Shown piece after piece: positions 1 through 9,512 of a stretch of DNA of 64,000 nucleotides. Source of the stretch: Macrotis lagotis (Eukaryota > Chordata > Mammalia > Peramelemorphia > Peramelidae); the NCBI RefSeq assembly GCF_037893015.1, contig NC_133663.1:226149199-226213198 (forward strand), given 5' to 3'. The first letter of the stretch is position 1, and each line of letters starts with the position of its first letter. The notes under the pieces were generated by a model. It made no database searches and had not been told where the DNA came from. It was given only the letters and a program-made list of their open reading frames with translations. Position numbers and translations under genes: made by a program.

Positions 1-414
1 ATCAGATTTGAAACTTTAAAGATGAGTCTTTCTAACTCTAGGACTGATGTTTTATCCTCCTAACTGCCATAATAATAATTATGCAAATGAATGTACTTAC
101 AATAATTTAGCTCTTTAAGACATTCTGTTCTAAGATTATTATTCAGAATGGCTCTTTTCCCCTTACAAATTTATCAAAACCTGGACTAGTTTGGCTTGTT
201 CTTTTTGGATAGTATGTCATCAGAAAAAGTTCTCTTGCAACTCAAGTTGATCACAGAAGATTCATTATTGTATTTCTGGAGACAGGGTGAATTCTTGAAG
301 TCTAGGGTCTTGAATCTGGCTTAGATAACCCATAAAGCTCAGTGAAGACTTAAATTAATCATAGTTTCATTCCCCTAAAGTGATCAATTTCTTCTGCTTC
401 TTTAGGATTTTAGG

Positions 415-655
415 AGAAGCTATGTGGTAAAGTGCTAGTCCTGGAATCAGTTAGACCTGAGTTCAAATCCAGCCTCAGACAAAGATGAACTGTATGACTC
501 TAGGCAAGTCATTTAACCTTGTTTTTCCCAATTTTCTCATCTGCAAAATGAGTTGAAGAAGGAAATAGCAAACCATATCAGAATCTTTATACACAAAATG
601 TCAGATGGAGTTGTCAGTAGATGTACATGACTGAAAACACCTAAACAACAACAGC
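415..655 (+). repeat. Mar1-type CORE-SINE
   Basis: The copy reads in marsupial SINE order: a degraded tRNA-like head, 'gacctgagttcaaatcc' (B box) at about 454-470, 'ctaggcaagtcatttaac', 'ctcatctgcaaaatgag', then 'gaaggaaatagcaaacc' and a tail 'ctgaaaacacctaaacaaca'. This is the arrangement of the marsupial CORE-SINE Mar1. It is diverged, hence old. Confidence 0.75.
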
Positions 656-929
656 AACCATAGGGTTTAAAACAACCAGTTTAATTTCAGTATCCCAGTT
701 ATAAAGTTGTAGATGTACCAGACCCTATTTTTTCCCAATGGATGGTCTGGGAATTGACTTGGCTCTGGTCTTTTAAGAGTGGAGTAAATCCTGGAGCTGT
801 CTAGACTTTCATTCCAAGCATAATATTGTCTGAGAATATCCTAACTTCCCATAACTAAGTATCCTTTTAACCATGCAAAATTTCCAGTGACCCATGATGA
901 TGACCATTCAGGGCATCATAGATTTAGGG

Positions 930-1045
930 CTATGGAAGGGTATTTAGAATTCATTGAGTCCACTTTTCTCATTTTGCAGAAGAGGAAACTGAGTTCAAGA
1001 AAGATTATGTGACTTGCTCGGGACCACACAGTAGATGTCTGAGAA
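930..1045 (-). repeat. MIR-like SINE fragment
   Basis: The stretch 'gcagaagaggaaactgag' followed by 'tgtgacttgctcgggacc' is the reverse complement of a MIR core and 3' region. It is short and diverged. Confidence 0.55.
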
Positions 1046-2672
1046 AAGACAGTTTAAAGTTAAGAATGTGAATATGTGAAACTTAGTCAATTTGCCAAAT
1101 TTTCAAGAAAATGGAAAACCAAACACAAATCTTCAGACAGTTCATTAATTTCTCACTTTAACCTTTTTTGATTAAATCCTTCTGTTTTGAAATGAAATTG
1201 GAAAAAAAGGTATATAAATTTAGAAAATGTCAAAAGTAGCTAAAGATTATATTTATAAACATTTTACCAATTACAACAAAATGTCTGAGTTAGAACAATG
1301 GTCTTCAAGTGCTTTGATTGTGAATCCCATTAGCATATAAAAGACAATACACTCAAAATATATATATATATATATGTAAAATTATTGATAAAAAAAAGTT
1401 ACCTAAAAAAGAAGCTAAAGAAAGATAAGATAAAGATGAAATAACATTTGATCTTAGAGTCAGCCATTGGAGTTTATTGAATAAGGTAGTGCCATAGTTA
1501 GACCAACACTAAAAGAAATTCAATATGGTGGAAGATAGCTTGCATGGCAAAAATAAATGTTATTTATTTAATTGTTATTGATATTACTCACTAAAACTCT
1601 AAAATCACTTTTTTCAAATCAAATTATAGAAATCTGAGAGACCTCACCATATAAACATATAAATGAAGAATAAACAAAAAGATGTTTTTAAATTCATTCT
1701 GTTACCTGATCTACTCTGCAGTTTGTTTTCTTCATTAATTTGAACTATGGATTTGGGGGGTAGATCCACAGGTATATAACATTACATATGATTTCATTAT
1801 TTCCCAGTATATTGATGAGTTTGCTGATCTTTCATTTCCTTTTATTTAAAAAAAGAAATATCCTTTATTACATATGATGACTCTCAGGGAAGATGGAGGG
1901 AGGGATACAGAGAGATTTAGGTGAAATTTGTCATTACAAAAGCTAACAATAACATTTTGACTTTTTAAAAAATACCTAATGTATAAGCTTATCTGTCTGG
2001 TTCTAGATAAGCAGTATAACTGCCATATTCCCAGTAAGAAAAATATTTTGACAATTTTCAGATAATTAAAATGATGATCTGATGAATAATGAGCAAGAAA
2101 TGCCCTTACTAAAAAAATTCCATGCTTGTAAACCATACAATGTTTTTGGAAATATGTGTCAAATAGAGCTCATTTTGAATTATAGTATAAAAATATGAAG
2201 GCAATTTCTCTCAGCCCCTGCTGGGACAACCTATTTTTATTAAACTTTAATTAATTCCCTTCCCTTGGGACCATTGTAATAAGCAGTAAGCAATACCAAA
2301 TCTACAAAAGTAATTAGCCTTTTCAAAAATGATGATGATGGTATAATATTATTTTCTGAATGTTTTATGCAGGGTTCCTGTCCAAGATTAATTTAGTTAC
2401 CATTTTCTTTCTTTTTGTTTAATTTGGAAATGTTCAAACTTTGTTCTGGTTCATTCCTTGAAATTTGCATCCTACTATTTAATGTAAGGGGTTAACTTTT
2501 TCCACTACCAATGTTACATAGAAAATATTTCAGAATATTTCTGGCATTTAAATTCAATATTTGGAACATGGTTTTATCAAAGCATTACACATTTTACTCC
2601 TTCCCTAGTTGGTATCCAAAAAATTCCAAACATGAGTCTGATTATAATTTAATCCTTCTGTTTTTGAATTAG

Positions 2673-2739
2673 GATCCTGAAAGAAGCCACTTCTTCCTAA
2701 TAGCTGGGGAACCCATTAAGGAACCAATTGTTCAACATG
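2673..2739 (+). CDS. PIR: Pirin, penultimate coding exon
   Basis: The exon reads DPERSHFFLIAGEPIKEPIV followed by QH plus one base. It matches the human pirin segment around 'RSHFVLIAGEPLREPVIQHG' (human recalled from memory). It starts in phase 0 after '...tttttgaattag' and ends at 2739, before the donor 'gtaagcc', leaving the first base of a Gly codon. Pirin is an iron-binding cupin protein, largely nuclear, that acts as a redox-sensitive co-regulator of NF-kB and binds BCL3 and NFI; bacterial and human pirins also show quercetinase activity. This segment belongs to the C-terminal cupin half. The metal-binding residues of the N-terminal cupin are on upstream exons outside the window. The neighbouring last exon joins in phase, which confirms the call. 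Confidence 0.95.
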
Positions 2740-2904
2740 GTAAGCCAACAATGATGATGCTTTTCTTGATTTTTTTCCCTTTTGACAATAGTAAGTGTAT
2801 GTTATTACTGCAGAGGATAACAGGATTATGTTCTATAACTTATCAGAGCTTTGAGGACCTTGTTCTACTTCTTAACATAGAAAAGAAAGATAATAGTGTT
2901 GGCT

Positions 2905-3010
2905 CCTACTGCTCATTCATTATTCACTCAGCAAGTATTTATTGATTATCTACTAACATTTAGGGCATTGTGCTATAATATAAAGAAGACATGTTTCCTA
3001 TAAGGAGCTT
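2905..3010 (+). repeat. Ancient mammal-wide repeat fragment
   Basis: The pattern 'cagcaagtatttattgat', 'ctac', '...gtgctataat' and 'ggagcttacaagct' follows a widespread old mammalian repeat also seen at about 31510-31610 and 33115-33515. Its exact family is uncertain (L2-type?). Confidence 0.4.
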
Positions 3011-3118
3011 ACAAGCTAGGATGTATTTAAACAACATTTCCTTCTCTTTGTCATTTAATTTAATTTAAATTTTAAGTTAAATCAAATAATAAAACTTAAA
3101 ATTTAAAAAGTGGTTTTA

Positions 3119-3215
3119 CAATGTAAAGACTAAGAGACTGCCTTCTGTGGGGGTGGGGGGAGGTAGATTAGGGGGAAAATTGTAAAACTAAAAATAAATA
3201 AAATTTTTTTTTTAA
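3119..3215 (+). repeat. Ultra-short 5'-truncated L1 3' end with TSD
   Basis: The stretch 'atgtaaagactaagagactg' then 'tgtgggggtggggggagg' and '...aaaactaaaaataaataaaa' is the terminal ~95 bases of the same L1 family that ends at 42.7 kb and 45.5 kb. It is bounded by the direct repeat 'aaaaagtggtttta' at 3105-3118 and 3216-3229, so this is a complete insertion and not a remnant. Confidence 0.85.
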
Positions 3216-3657
3216 AAAAAGTGGTTTTAGTAGTATCCTTGTAAAGTATTTCTTACATTTCCCAGTGAAAAAGACCTGTTGTGAATAATGTTTTCTAAAA
3301 AGTTTCCAAGTCAAAGAGTCATTTTCTCTTCCTCTGACTCTATAACTAACTTGAGAGAAAGCATTTAACTTTACTTTTTATTTTGTAATATTTTGTCCAC
3401 TTGCCCTGGAGAGGCAAGGTTAATTCTGTTGACTAATTGACAAACACTGAATCACTTTCATCTTTCAGATAAAATTTTATTACAATTACTAAATTATGTC
3501 TATGTAAAATATTAAATGCAGTTTTTATCTTTTTCATTTTTCATTTTTTTTTTTGCTTGTATCATTTTTTTCCAGTCATCTGATATCAGTAGTACAATTG
3601 TCATGTGGAGTGGATTCAGAGGTTACAGAATTATCATTAGTAAAAGACAGGAAAATA

Positions 3658-3811
3658 AGGGGGCGGCTAAGTGGCACAGTGGATAGAGCACCGGCCTTGG
3701 AGTCAGGAGTATCTGAGTTCAAATCTGACCTCAGACATTTAATAATTACCTAGCCATGTGGCCTTGGGCAAGCCACTTAACCCCATTGCCTTGAAAAAAA
3801 TCCAAAAAATA
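3658..3811 (+). repeat. tRNA-derived marsupial SINE with TSD
   Basis: Head 'ggcggctaagtggcacagtg', A-box-like 'gtggatagagc', B-box-like 'gagttcaaatc', then 'ccttgggcaagccacttaac', 'cccattgccttg' and an A-rich tail. The 16-bp target duplication 'aaaagacaggaaaata' lies at 3642-3657 and 3812-3827. It is of the same young family as the copies at 12.9, 15.3, 31.0, 55.9, 58.4, 61.2 and 62.8 kb. Confidence 0.92.
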
Positions 3812-4249
3812 AAAAGACAGGAAAATATCAAAGAGAGAACTAAAAGGGAGTTGGGGAGAGGGCATTTTGGATTAAACTTCTCAAATAGGTCAATCACATC
3901 AATTCCAGTCATGAAAAAATGATTCTATTAAGTGATAAAACTATGTCACATTCTTTGGGTCATACATAGGAGTACAAAGGAAATAATTGCATTAAAATAT
4001 AAATATATTTTAAAAAGTAAAGAAGTTCACAAACTTCAGATTAAAAATCTTTGCTGTAAAAGATAACTCTGGGTGTGTCAGAACACATAAAATTAGAGTA
4101 TTGAGACAATCAAATAACTTAAATACTTTATTTGAAACTTCCAGATAAGTGAAGCAAAGAATTATTGTCTTTTAACAATTATTCAGAGAGCTTAACTCTA
4201 CAGGGATGAAGAGTCACAAACTTTCAATTATTTGGGAGCTGCTTATTTT

Positions 4250-4455
4250 TTAATTGTTCCATGTCCTACTCTAGGTGACTTCATATGAGTTTTCTTGGCA
4301 AAGTTACTGGAGTGGTGTTTCTCCATCTCATTTTACAGATGAGGAAACTGAGGCAAACAAAATTAAGTGACTTGCCCAGGGTCATTTAGTAAGTTCCTGA
4401 GGTCAGATTTGAACTCAGAAAGATCAGTTGTCCTGACTCCAAGCCTTGAGTCATA
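4250..4455 (-). repeat. Mar1-type SINE
   Basis: Reverse-orientation copy containing 'gagttttcttggcaaag', 'cattttacagatgaggaaac', 'agtgacttgcccagggtc' and 'tcctgactccaagc', the standard reverse-complement order of Mar1. Confidence 0.8.
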
Positions 4456-5004
4456 TATCATAGTAGCATTTCACTACAAATGAATTGGGGTGAGGAAGGG
4501 AAGGAGACAAATATCTCATTTTTTGAGAAGAGCTATGGAATACTTCTTTCTGCAGATTCATATAAGTTTGATTTCTGATATGAATTAGAAAAGCAGTGGA
4601 AACTTTTTTTTAAGAGTTAGCCCAGAAGTAGTTATTATTATTATTAGTTAAACATTTCTAGTTGGCACGAGTTAATTAGAACTTCTTGAAATATCTATGG
4701 AGGTATTGTTACTCTAAGAAAAATCTTTCATTGAAGAATTAATCATCACTTAACAGGTTCTAAAGCTATCACTTGAAAACCAAGTTAATATAACAAATTA
4801 TCTGCCAATGTATAACTTGAGTCTCAAATATCTCAGACATTAATGTGACCATTTTGTAGATGAGGAACCTGAGACTGTCTGCTGGTTATTTTCATAATAT
4901 TGACTAATTATCAAAAATGTTACTTTGCAAAACCAAAACTAAAAGACTTTAAAACAAGTAGATTGGATTATTAGATGTTCTAATGTTGACATTATCAATA
5001 ATAA

Positions 5005-5150
5005 ATGGATGGCATTCTGGACTTGGAGTTGGGAAAAATCTAAAACTTACTATACAACCACAGACAAGTCATTGAATATCTCTGAGCCTCTGTTTCCTTA
5101 GCTGTAAAAATGAAGACTATATCTGCAAAGCACTAAGCAAAGAGTAGATT
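5005..5150 (+). repeat. MIR fragment
   Basis: It contains 'cagacaagtcattgaa', 'tctctgagcctctgtttcc' and 'gctgtaaaaatgaagac', the MIR core and 3' half, diverged. Confidence 0.6.
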
Positions 5151-5322
5151 TTTAATATATATTTATTCCTTTTCATTCTGCTTGTAGTAGGTTTCATGGG
5201 ATTGCTATACAGCTCAAATAGAGCTGGGCATGGAATAATGAAGACCTGATTTCAAATCTAATTTTAGACAATATCATTATATCACCTTCCTCACAGGATT
5301 ATTGTCAAGATTAAATGAGATA

Positions 5323-5516
5323 TACACAAAATGACAAATATGTAAATATGTTAAATACAAATTTACATATACAACATTCACTAGACTTTTGCCTGCTGAT
5401 TGGAGGGAGGGAAGGGAGAATGGAACAAAATTGTATAATTTATAAATAAGCAAATGGATGACTGCTGAAAACTTTCATAACATGTAATTGGAAAAATAAA
5501 ATAAAATATCAATAAA
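5323..5516 (+). repeat. L1 3' end (second subfamily) inserted in a MIR-like repeat, with TSD
   Basis: The body ends in 'ctgaaaactttcataaca', 'tgtaattggaaaaataaaat' and an A-rich tail, like the 3' end seen again at about 60.4 kb. The 16-bp direct repeat 'aagattaaatgagata' occurs at 5307-5322 and 5517-5532. That target is itself MIR/L2-like sequence ('...cacaggattattgtcaag' before; 'acatgtaaaatgatctt' after), so this is a nested insertion. Family assignment rests on the shared 3' motif only. Confidence 0.7.
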
Positions 5517-5927
5517 AAGATTAAATGAGATAACATGTAAAATGATCTTCAAGATCATAGCCTTCTTAAACATCTTAAAAATCTATAAGCCTTAAACATA
5601 TATAAATGTTATCATTATTATTATTATAGTCTAGTCTAGTCTATTATCCAATTATTAATTTATTATTGATGTATGTAAAGTCCATGCTATGTAAATGTAT
5701 GTAAGTATCTATTATTATTATTATTATTATTATTACTGTTGTTGTTGATATGATGGTGCCCATCAAGGAGCTCATTATTCAGTAGGAACTAAGGACTGCT
5801 AAGCTATACCCCACATACTTTTCTGTCATAAAACAAATTTCATAATCTCTGCTCACTGTCCATAGAACCTGGTGAAAAATGAGGTTTTCTGTCTTCCTCA
5901 TATAATTGCCTTATATTTTTGCTATAG

Positions 5928-6043
5928 GTCCATTTGTGATGAATACGGAAGCAGAGATTTCTCAAGCTATTATTGATTTCAGAAGCTGCAAGAATGGATT
6001 TGAGAATGCCAAATACTGGAGATCCAAGATAGGAAACCAGTAA
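5928..6043 (+). CDS. PIR: Pirin, last coding exon
   Basis: After completing the split Gly codon the exon encodes PFVMNTEAEISQAIIDFRSC then KNGFENAKYWRSKIGNQ and stops with TAA at 6041-6043. Human pirin ends '...FVMNTNEEISQAILDFRNA' then 'KNGFERAKTWKSKIGN', from memory, so this is the authentic C terminus with one extra residue (Gln). The exon supplies the C-terminal helix that packs against the cupin fold. The acceptor is 'ttgctatag' at 5919-5927; phase 1 matches the previous exon. The frame is intact. Upstream PIR exons lie to the left of the window. VEGFD begins only a few hundred bases downstream on the same strand. Confidence 0.97.
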
Positions 6044-6144
6044 AAAAGTAACAAGAGTAGGTCCAGCTACTTTGCCAGATTGTTAAAAAACACAAATGTG
6101 TGATGTGTGTACTGGTTCTTTTTCAAGATTACACACTGAAGTAT

Positions 6145-6150
6145 AATAAA
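6145..6150 (+). promoter_or_regulatory. PIR: PIR poly(A) signal, proximal
   Basis: A canonical AATAAA lies about 100 bases after the stop codon, in 'gtataataaatgcactt'. Confidence 0.65.
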
Positions 6151-6203
6151 TGCACTTAGTCTCATATAAAAACATGTGGAAAGAGATTTCTGATATGTAT
6201 ACA

Positions 6204-6209
6204 AATAAA
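6204..6209 (+). promoter_or_regulatory. PIR: PIR poly(A) signal, distal
   Basis: A second canonical AATAAA, in 'acaaataaatgttgc', is followed by T-rich and then A-rich sequence. Confidence 0.6.
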
Positions 6210-6225
6210 TGTTGCTTCTACTTTA

Positions 6226-6570
6226 AAAAAAAAAGAAAAGTGTCTTTAAAAAAAAAGGAAAATGACCTAAGAACTCTAGTCTGTTGGAGGTCAAGGAGGG
6301 AGGGTAGGACAAGGGAGTAAATGACAGGGTAAAAGCAGATTCAGTTTCTTTCTTTTGAAGACCTATTAAGTAAATCCTGTGTCCCAGGCAGTAAACGGGT
6401 ATCCTTCCTACCTTTTAGAGTAATGTTAGCTATTCTGCTATGGAATTCATCCAAGCCTAGGCAGAAGTTTCATGTTACAGGTTATCTACTTTAAAATAAG
6501 AGTCATCCAGAGAGTTTCAGTGACTTTTAAAACTGCCACGCTATTGGTAGGAATATAATAGGATTAGAGC
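6226..6570 (+). promoter_or_regulatory. VEGFD: PIR-VEGFD spacer and probable VEGFD promoter
   Basis: The spacer between the PIR poly(A) signals and the inferred VEGFD start is only about 345 bases, so it must hold the core promoter. A reverse CCAAT box (ATTGG, 6543-6547) and a TATA-like 'tataata' (6554-6560) stand about 20-30 bases before the region that matches the start of the human VEGFD leader. 'cagtgacttt' near 6519-6528 resembles half of an AP-1 site; VEGFD was first described as a c-Fos-induced gene. It is not GC-rich and shows no CpG island. The transcription start is inferred. Confidence 0.6.
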
Positions 6571-7119
6571 CAAGACTTCACTGCATTTTCTGCCAAAGTC
6601 CGTATCAGATTGAAGACACATGCTTCTTCTGCAGGCTTCCATGAAGGCTGTGAAAAAAGTTTTAAAACCAAGTTGGATTGCTGTACTAGGCAACTCAAAA
6701 TATTAGCTGCTGGAATACGTTCTCTAGAAGGAGTTGTATTGTGGAGCAAGGGATATGTCTGATTTTAAAATCTTCTGGACATGAAATGGATTTGGGGGAG
6801 TTGTGCATTTTCAGATGGGAAGATTTTTTTTAACTCCAGGAACTTCACAGTTCATTTTGAGACCATAAAACATTGGGGTTTTTTCTCTTCCAATTACTCC
6901 CCCCCCCAAGATCACTTTGTCCAATTCTTTGAGTAGTTGAGGCAGTTATATTAGATTTGCTCACCACTGAATGTTTGCTTTTTCAATTGGAAAATTTGAG
7001 GGTCTAGAGAAAACATTTTGAAAAAGTTCTTTTTGCAAGAGAAATGAATTTTGAAACAGATTCTTCTGGCTGTGAGACATCAACTTCTTAATAATCTGTG
7101 GACATTTAAAAAAATCAGA
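6571..7119 (+). other. VEGFD: VEGFD 5' UTR with upstream ATGs
   Basis: The stretch beginning 'caagacttcactgcattttc' and continuing 'gacacatgcttcttctgcag' and 'cttccatgaaggctgtg' resembles the human VEGFD mRNA leader as I remember it, and the match continues up to the start codon ('tctggctg...gacatcaac...aatctgtgga'). Upstream ATGs lie at 6620, 6641, 6755, 6781, 6786, 6815, 6971 and 7044. The one at 6620 opens a 28-codon uORF ending at 6706, with the ATG at 6641 in its frame. A C-run is at about 6898-6907. The 5' boundary is approximate. Confidence 0.7.
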
Positions 7120-7209
7120 ATGTACATACAGTGGGCAATAGTGAATATTTTCATGGTCTCCTATCTGCATCTCCTGCGGGGATCTAATTATCAGCATGGA
7201 CCTGTGAAG
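7120..7209 (+). CDS. VEGFD: VEGF-D exon 1, signal peptide
   Basis: The exon encodes MYIQWAIVNIFMVSYLHLLR then GSNYQHGPVK, 30 codons, matching human MYREWVVVNVFMMLYVQLVQ / GSSNEHGPVK in length and pattern (human from memory). Residues 1-20 form a hydrophobic signal peptide for entry into the secretory pathway. The donor is 'gtaggtgag' at 7210, in phase 0, which fits exon 2. VEGF-D is a secreted ligand of VEGFR-2 and VEGFR-3 that promotes lymphatic and blood vessel growth. The next exon is nearly 39 kb away. The minus-strand open frame across this region is a shadow of this exon. Confidence 0.95.
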
Positions 7210-8349
7210 GTAGGTGAGCTATATTTGTGAACTAGACAAGTGTAAAAATCATTTTCAAGGGAAAACAAATGTGCTTTCTTGGCTCATCTTAATGAGATTA
7301 TATCCTACACTTCTTCATCCTCCCCCCTTGCCCCCAGGTAGCACAAGTTACCTTGTGTTAATTTGTCACTCAAAATATGTATTTAGGTCACTTCTTGGAT
7401 GTATTTATAACAATTGCTACTGTTTTTTAAAGCTCTTTGGAAGTTACTTCTTTAAAATCAAAATATTAATTTGAAATCAAAAAGAGAAATAAATTTATAA
7501 AAAGATTTATCTAGGGGTACTATAACCAAATATCAACTTAAAAAAAAATTTTCTAGGGAATTTGCTTCCCTTCATTTGTGGAGTGTTCTTCTGGGGATGG
7601 CACAGTGTTCTACATTAAACATTTGTTTACTTTTATACTACAAATAATTTTGCTGGCTTGAAATTTGGTACTTTCTAAACAACAAAAAAATGCTTCTTTG
7701 CTCCTTATTTTTTGGTTTTTAAAAAATTTGTTTGAGTCAAAAACATATAGTAAATGTTGGTAAAAAAATCAATGTTTATTTTTGTTACTGCATTTTCTAA
7801 GGAATAATCACATTCTCAGATATTTTTTCAAATGAAACTTTTACTCTTGCAATTTAGAAATAAGGGAAAAAAGAAGTCCAGCAACATCAAGAGCAGTCCC
7901 TTGATTTGGAAATGTGCTATTAATTATGATGACCAAGCTGGAGAGGAGCTAAGAAAAATGTAACTTGTCTCCTCCTCCCTACTTCTATTCCCTACTGAAA
8001 ACACTATTGCATTTGTCATGTGTCGATGTTGATGGGCTTCTTTTTTTTTCTTTTTGTTAACCTTTGTTCAAGGGATAGTTCACAGGATAGGAGATGAAAA
8101 GGGATATATTCAGAAATGGAGGAGTCATAGAAATGAAAGATATCAATACAAATGGAGAAAATGCTATAAATTCACCAGAATTTTATTACAAGAACTCAGT
8201 ATCATGATATAGTAGAAAGAACATTTTGAAGTTGAATTTCTGAAGAAAGTAGGTATGATTTTTTTTTTAAAAACTGCAACAATTTGAAGCTGTCACCATG
8301 CCGGGGCATCTGTCCATGACTAGTAGGGACATTATTGGACTTTCTTGAT

Positions 8350-8575
8350 TTTAAAATTTGTATGCACTAAAGTCATGAAGACCTCAGTTCAAATCTGTTT
8401 CCAAACATTTACTAACTGTGTGACCCTGGATAAATCACTTAAGCTTGTTTGCTTTCATTTCCTCATCTGTAAAATAATCTGGAGAAGGAAATGGTAAACA
8501 ATTCCAGGATCTCTATCAAGAAAACCCCAAATGGAGTCAGAGTCAGATATAAATGAAATGCCTAATCAATGATAA
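8350..8575 (+). repeat. Mar1-type SINE
   Basis: It contains 'gacctcagttcaaatctg', 'tgtgaccctggataaatc', 'cctcatctgtaaaataat' and 'gaaaaccccaaatggagtc', a nearly full but diverged Mar1 copy. Confidence 0.75.
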
Positions 8576-8654
8576 AAACAAAGCATGCACTACTAAGAGG
8601 CAATAAACACATACAAGAATTGCTCTAAAGTTATTTGTTTTGAGTAACAAATTA

Positions 8655-8775
8655 ACACAATCCAGCTTCAGACACTTAATAGGAGTGTGACCCTGGGTAA
8701 GTCACTTAACCCTGTTTACCTCAGTTTCCTCATCTGTAAAGTGAGCTGGAGAAGGAAATGACAAACATCATCATC
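8655..8775 (+). repeat. Marsupial SINE fragment (Mar1-like)
   Basis: 'tgtgaccctgggtaagtcac', 'cctcagtttcctcatctg' and 'gagctggagaaggaaatg' are the middle of a Mar1-type element. The head is missing and a short CAT-rich run follows. Confidence 0.65.
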
Positions 8776-8809
8776 ACCATCATCTCTAAATCCATGATCA
8801 ATCTTATGA

Positions 8810-8895
8810 CTGGCTTCTCTGGGTTGTTTTCCTTATTTGTAAAGTGAAAAGGGTTGGACTAACTAAATTCTAGAATCCTATCCAATTCTAAATTC
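8810..8895 (+). repeat. MIR 3' fragment
   Basis: 'ccttatttgtaaagtgaaaa' and 'tctagaatcctatccaattc' follow the MIR 3' half. Confidence 0.45.
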
Positions 8896-9029
8896 TTTGC
8901 TATATATCTAAAGGGCAATCTGGTTCAAACTTCATTTTCTTGTTCACTTTATCAGCTTTATCCTCCAAAGCTGTGAAGAAATCTACTTTATCTACACAAA
9001 AACTGTTACCAGCCTCTTTGGCTAGGGTT

Positions 9030-9142
9030 ATACTATTGGGTGAGTTCCTGAAGAGCAGGGACTCTTTGTGACTTTTTTTGTGTCTGCAGGTCTTAATACA
9101 GTCTTGATAGAGAGGCACTTAATAAATATTTGTTGGATGATT
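9030..9142 (+). repeat. L2 3' end fragment
   Basis: 'gaagagcagggactctttgt' followed by 'gaggcacttaataaatattt' has the form of the conserved LINE2 3' terminus, also seen at about 34524-34680. Confidence 0.5.
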
Positions 9143-9285
9143 TATTGTTGAGAGATGCCAAAGGATCATGCAAGCATTCAATATGCACTAAGTATGTTTT
9201 ATGTTGTTGCTGTAGTCGATCTTTCCTTTTTGAAAAGGATCAGTAACTTAGAATATAAAAATACATGCAAGATAGGATAAAAATT

Positions 9286-9512
9286 TTTTTTGTTGTTCAG
9301 TTATTTTTCAATCATGTCTGATTTTATGTGACCCCATTTGATGTTTTCTTGGCAAAGATACTGGAGTGGTTTGCCATTTCTTTATTCATCTCATTTTACA
9401 GATGAGGAAACTGAGGTAACCAGAGTTAAGTGTCTTGCTCAGAGACATACAGCTAGTAAGTATCCAAGGATTGACTCCAGACTCAGCACACCATCCACTG
9501 CATCATCTTGAT
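9286..9512 (-). repeat. Mar1-type SINE
   Basis: Reverse-orientation copy with 'gttgttcagttatttttc', 'ttttcttggcaaagatac', 'cattttacagatgaggaaac', 'agtgtcttgctcag' and 'catccactgcatcatc'. Confidence 0.82.

Larger units (their letters stand above)
1..2672 (+). other. PIR intron (3' part)
   Basis: This is the intron in front of the penultimate PIR exon, running off the left edge. It holds a Mar1-type SINE (about 415-655), a MIR-like fragment (about 930-1045) and a short AT microsatellite (about 1358-1375). I see nothing recognisable in about 1046-2640 apart from AT-rich intron sequence. It ends in an acceptor 'AG' at 2671-2672. Confidence 0.8.
2740..5927 (+). other. Last PIR intron
   Basis: The donor is 'gtaagc' at 2740 and the acceptor 'tttgctatag' ends at 5927. 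Contents from left to right: an ancient repeat (about 2905-3010), an AT-rich inverted repeat (3064-3107), an ultra-short L1 (3119-3215), a marsupial SINE (3658-3811), a Mar1 copy (about 4250-4455), a MIR (about 5005-5150), and a MIR/L2-like repeat split by an L1 3' end (5323-5516). A TTA trinucleotide run lies at about 5709-5748. Nothing else was recognised. Confidence 0.85.
6044..6225 (+). other. PIR: PIR 3' UTR
   Basis: A short AT-rich trailer after the PIR stop, with two AATAAA signals (6145-6150 and 6204-6209). An A-run begins about 14 bases after the second one. The 3' end is inferred at roughly 6165-6225; no transcript data are available here. Confidence 0.7.

Noticed and set aside
6961-7197. 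78-codon minus-strand frame over VEGFD exon 1
   Set aside because: Shadow of exon 1 and its leader; no support for an antisense gene.
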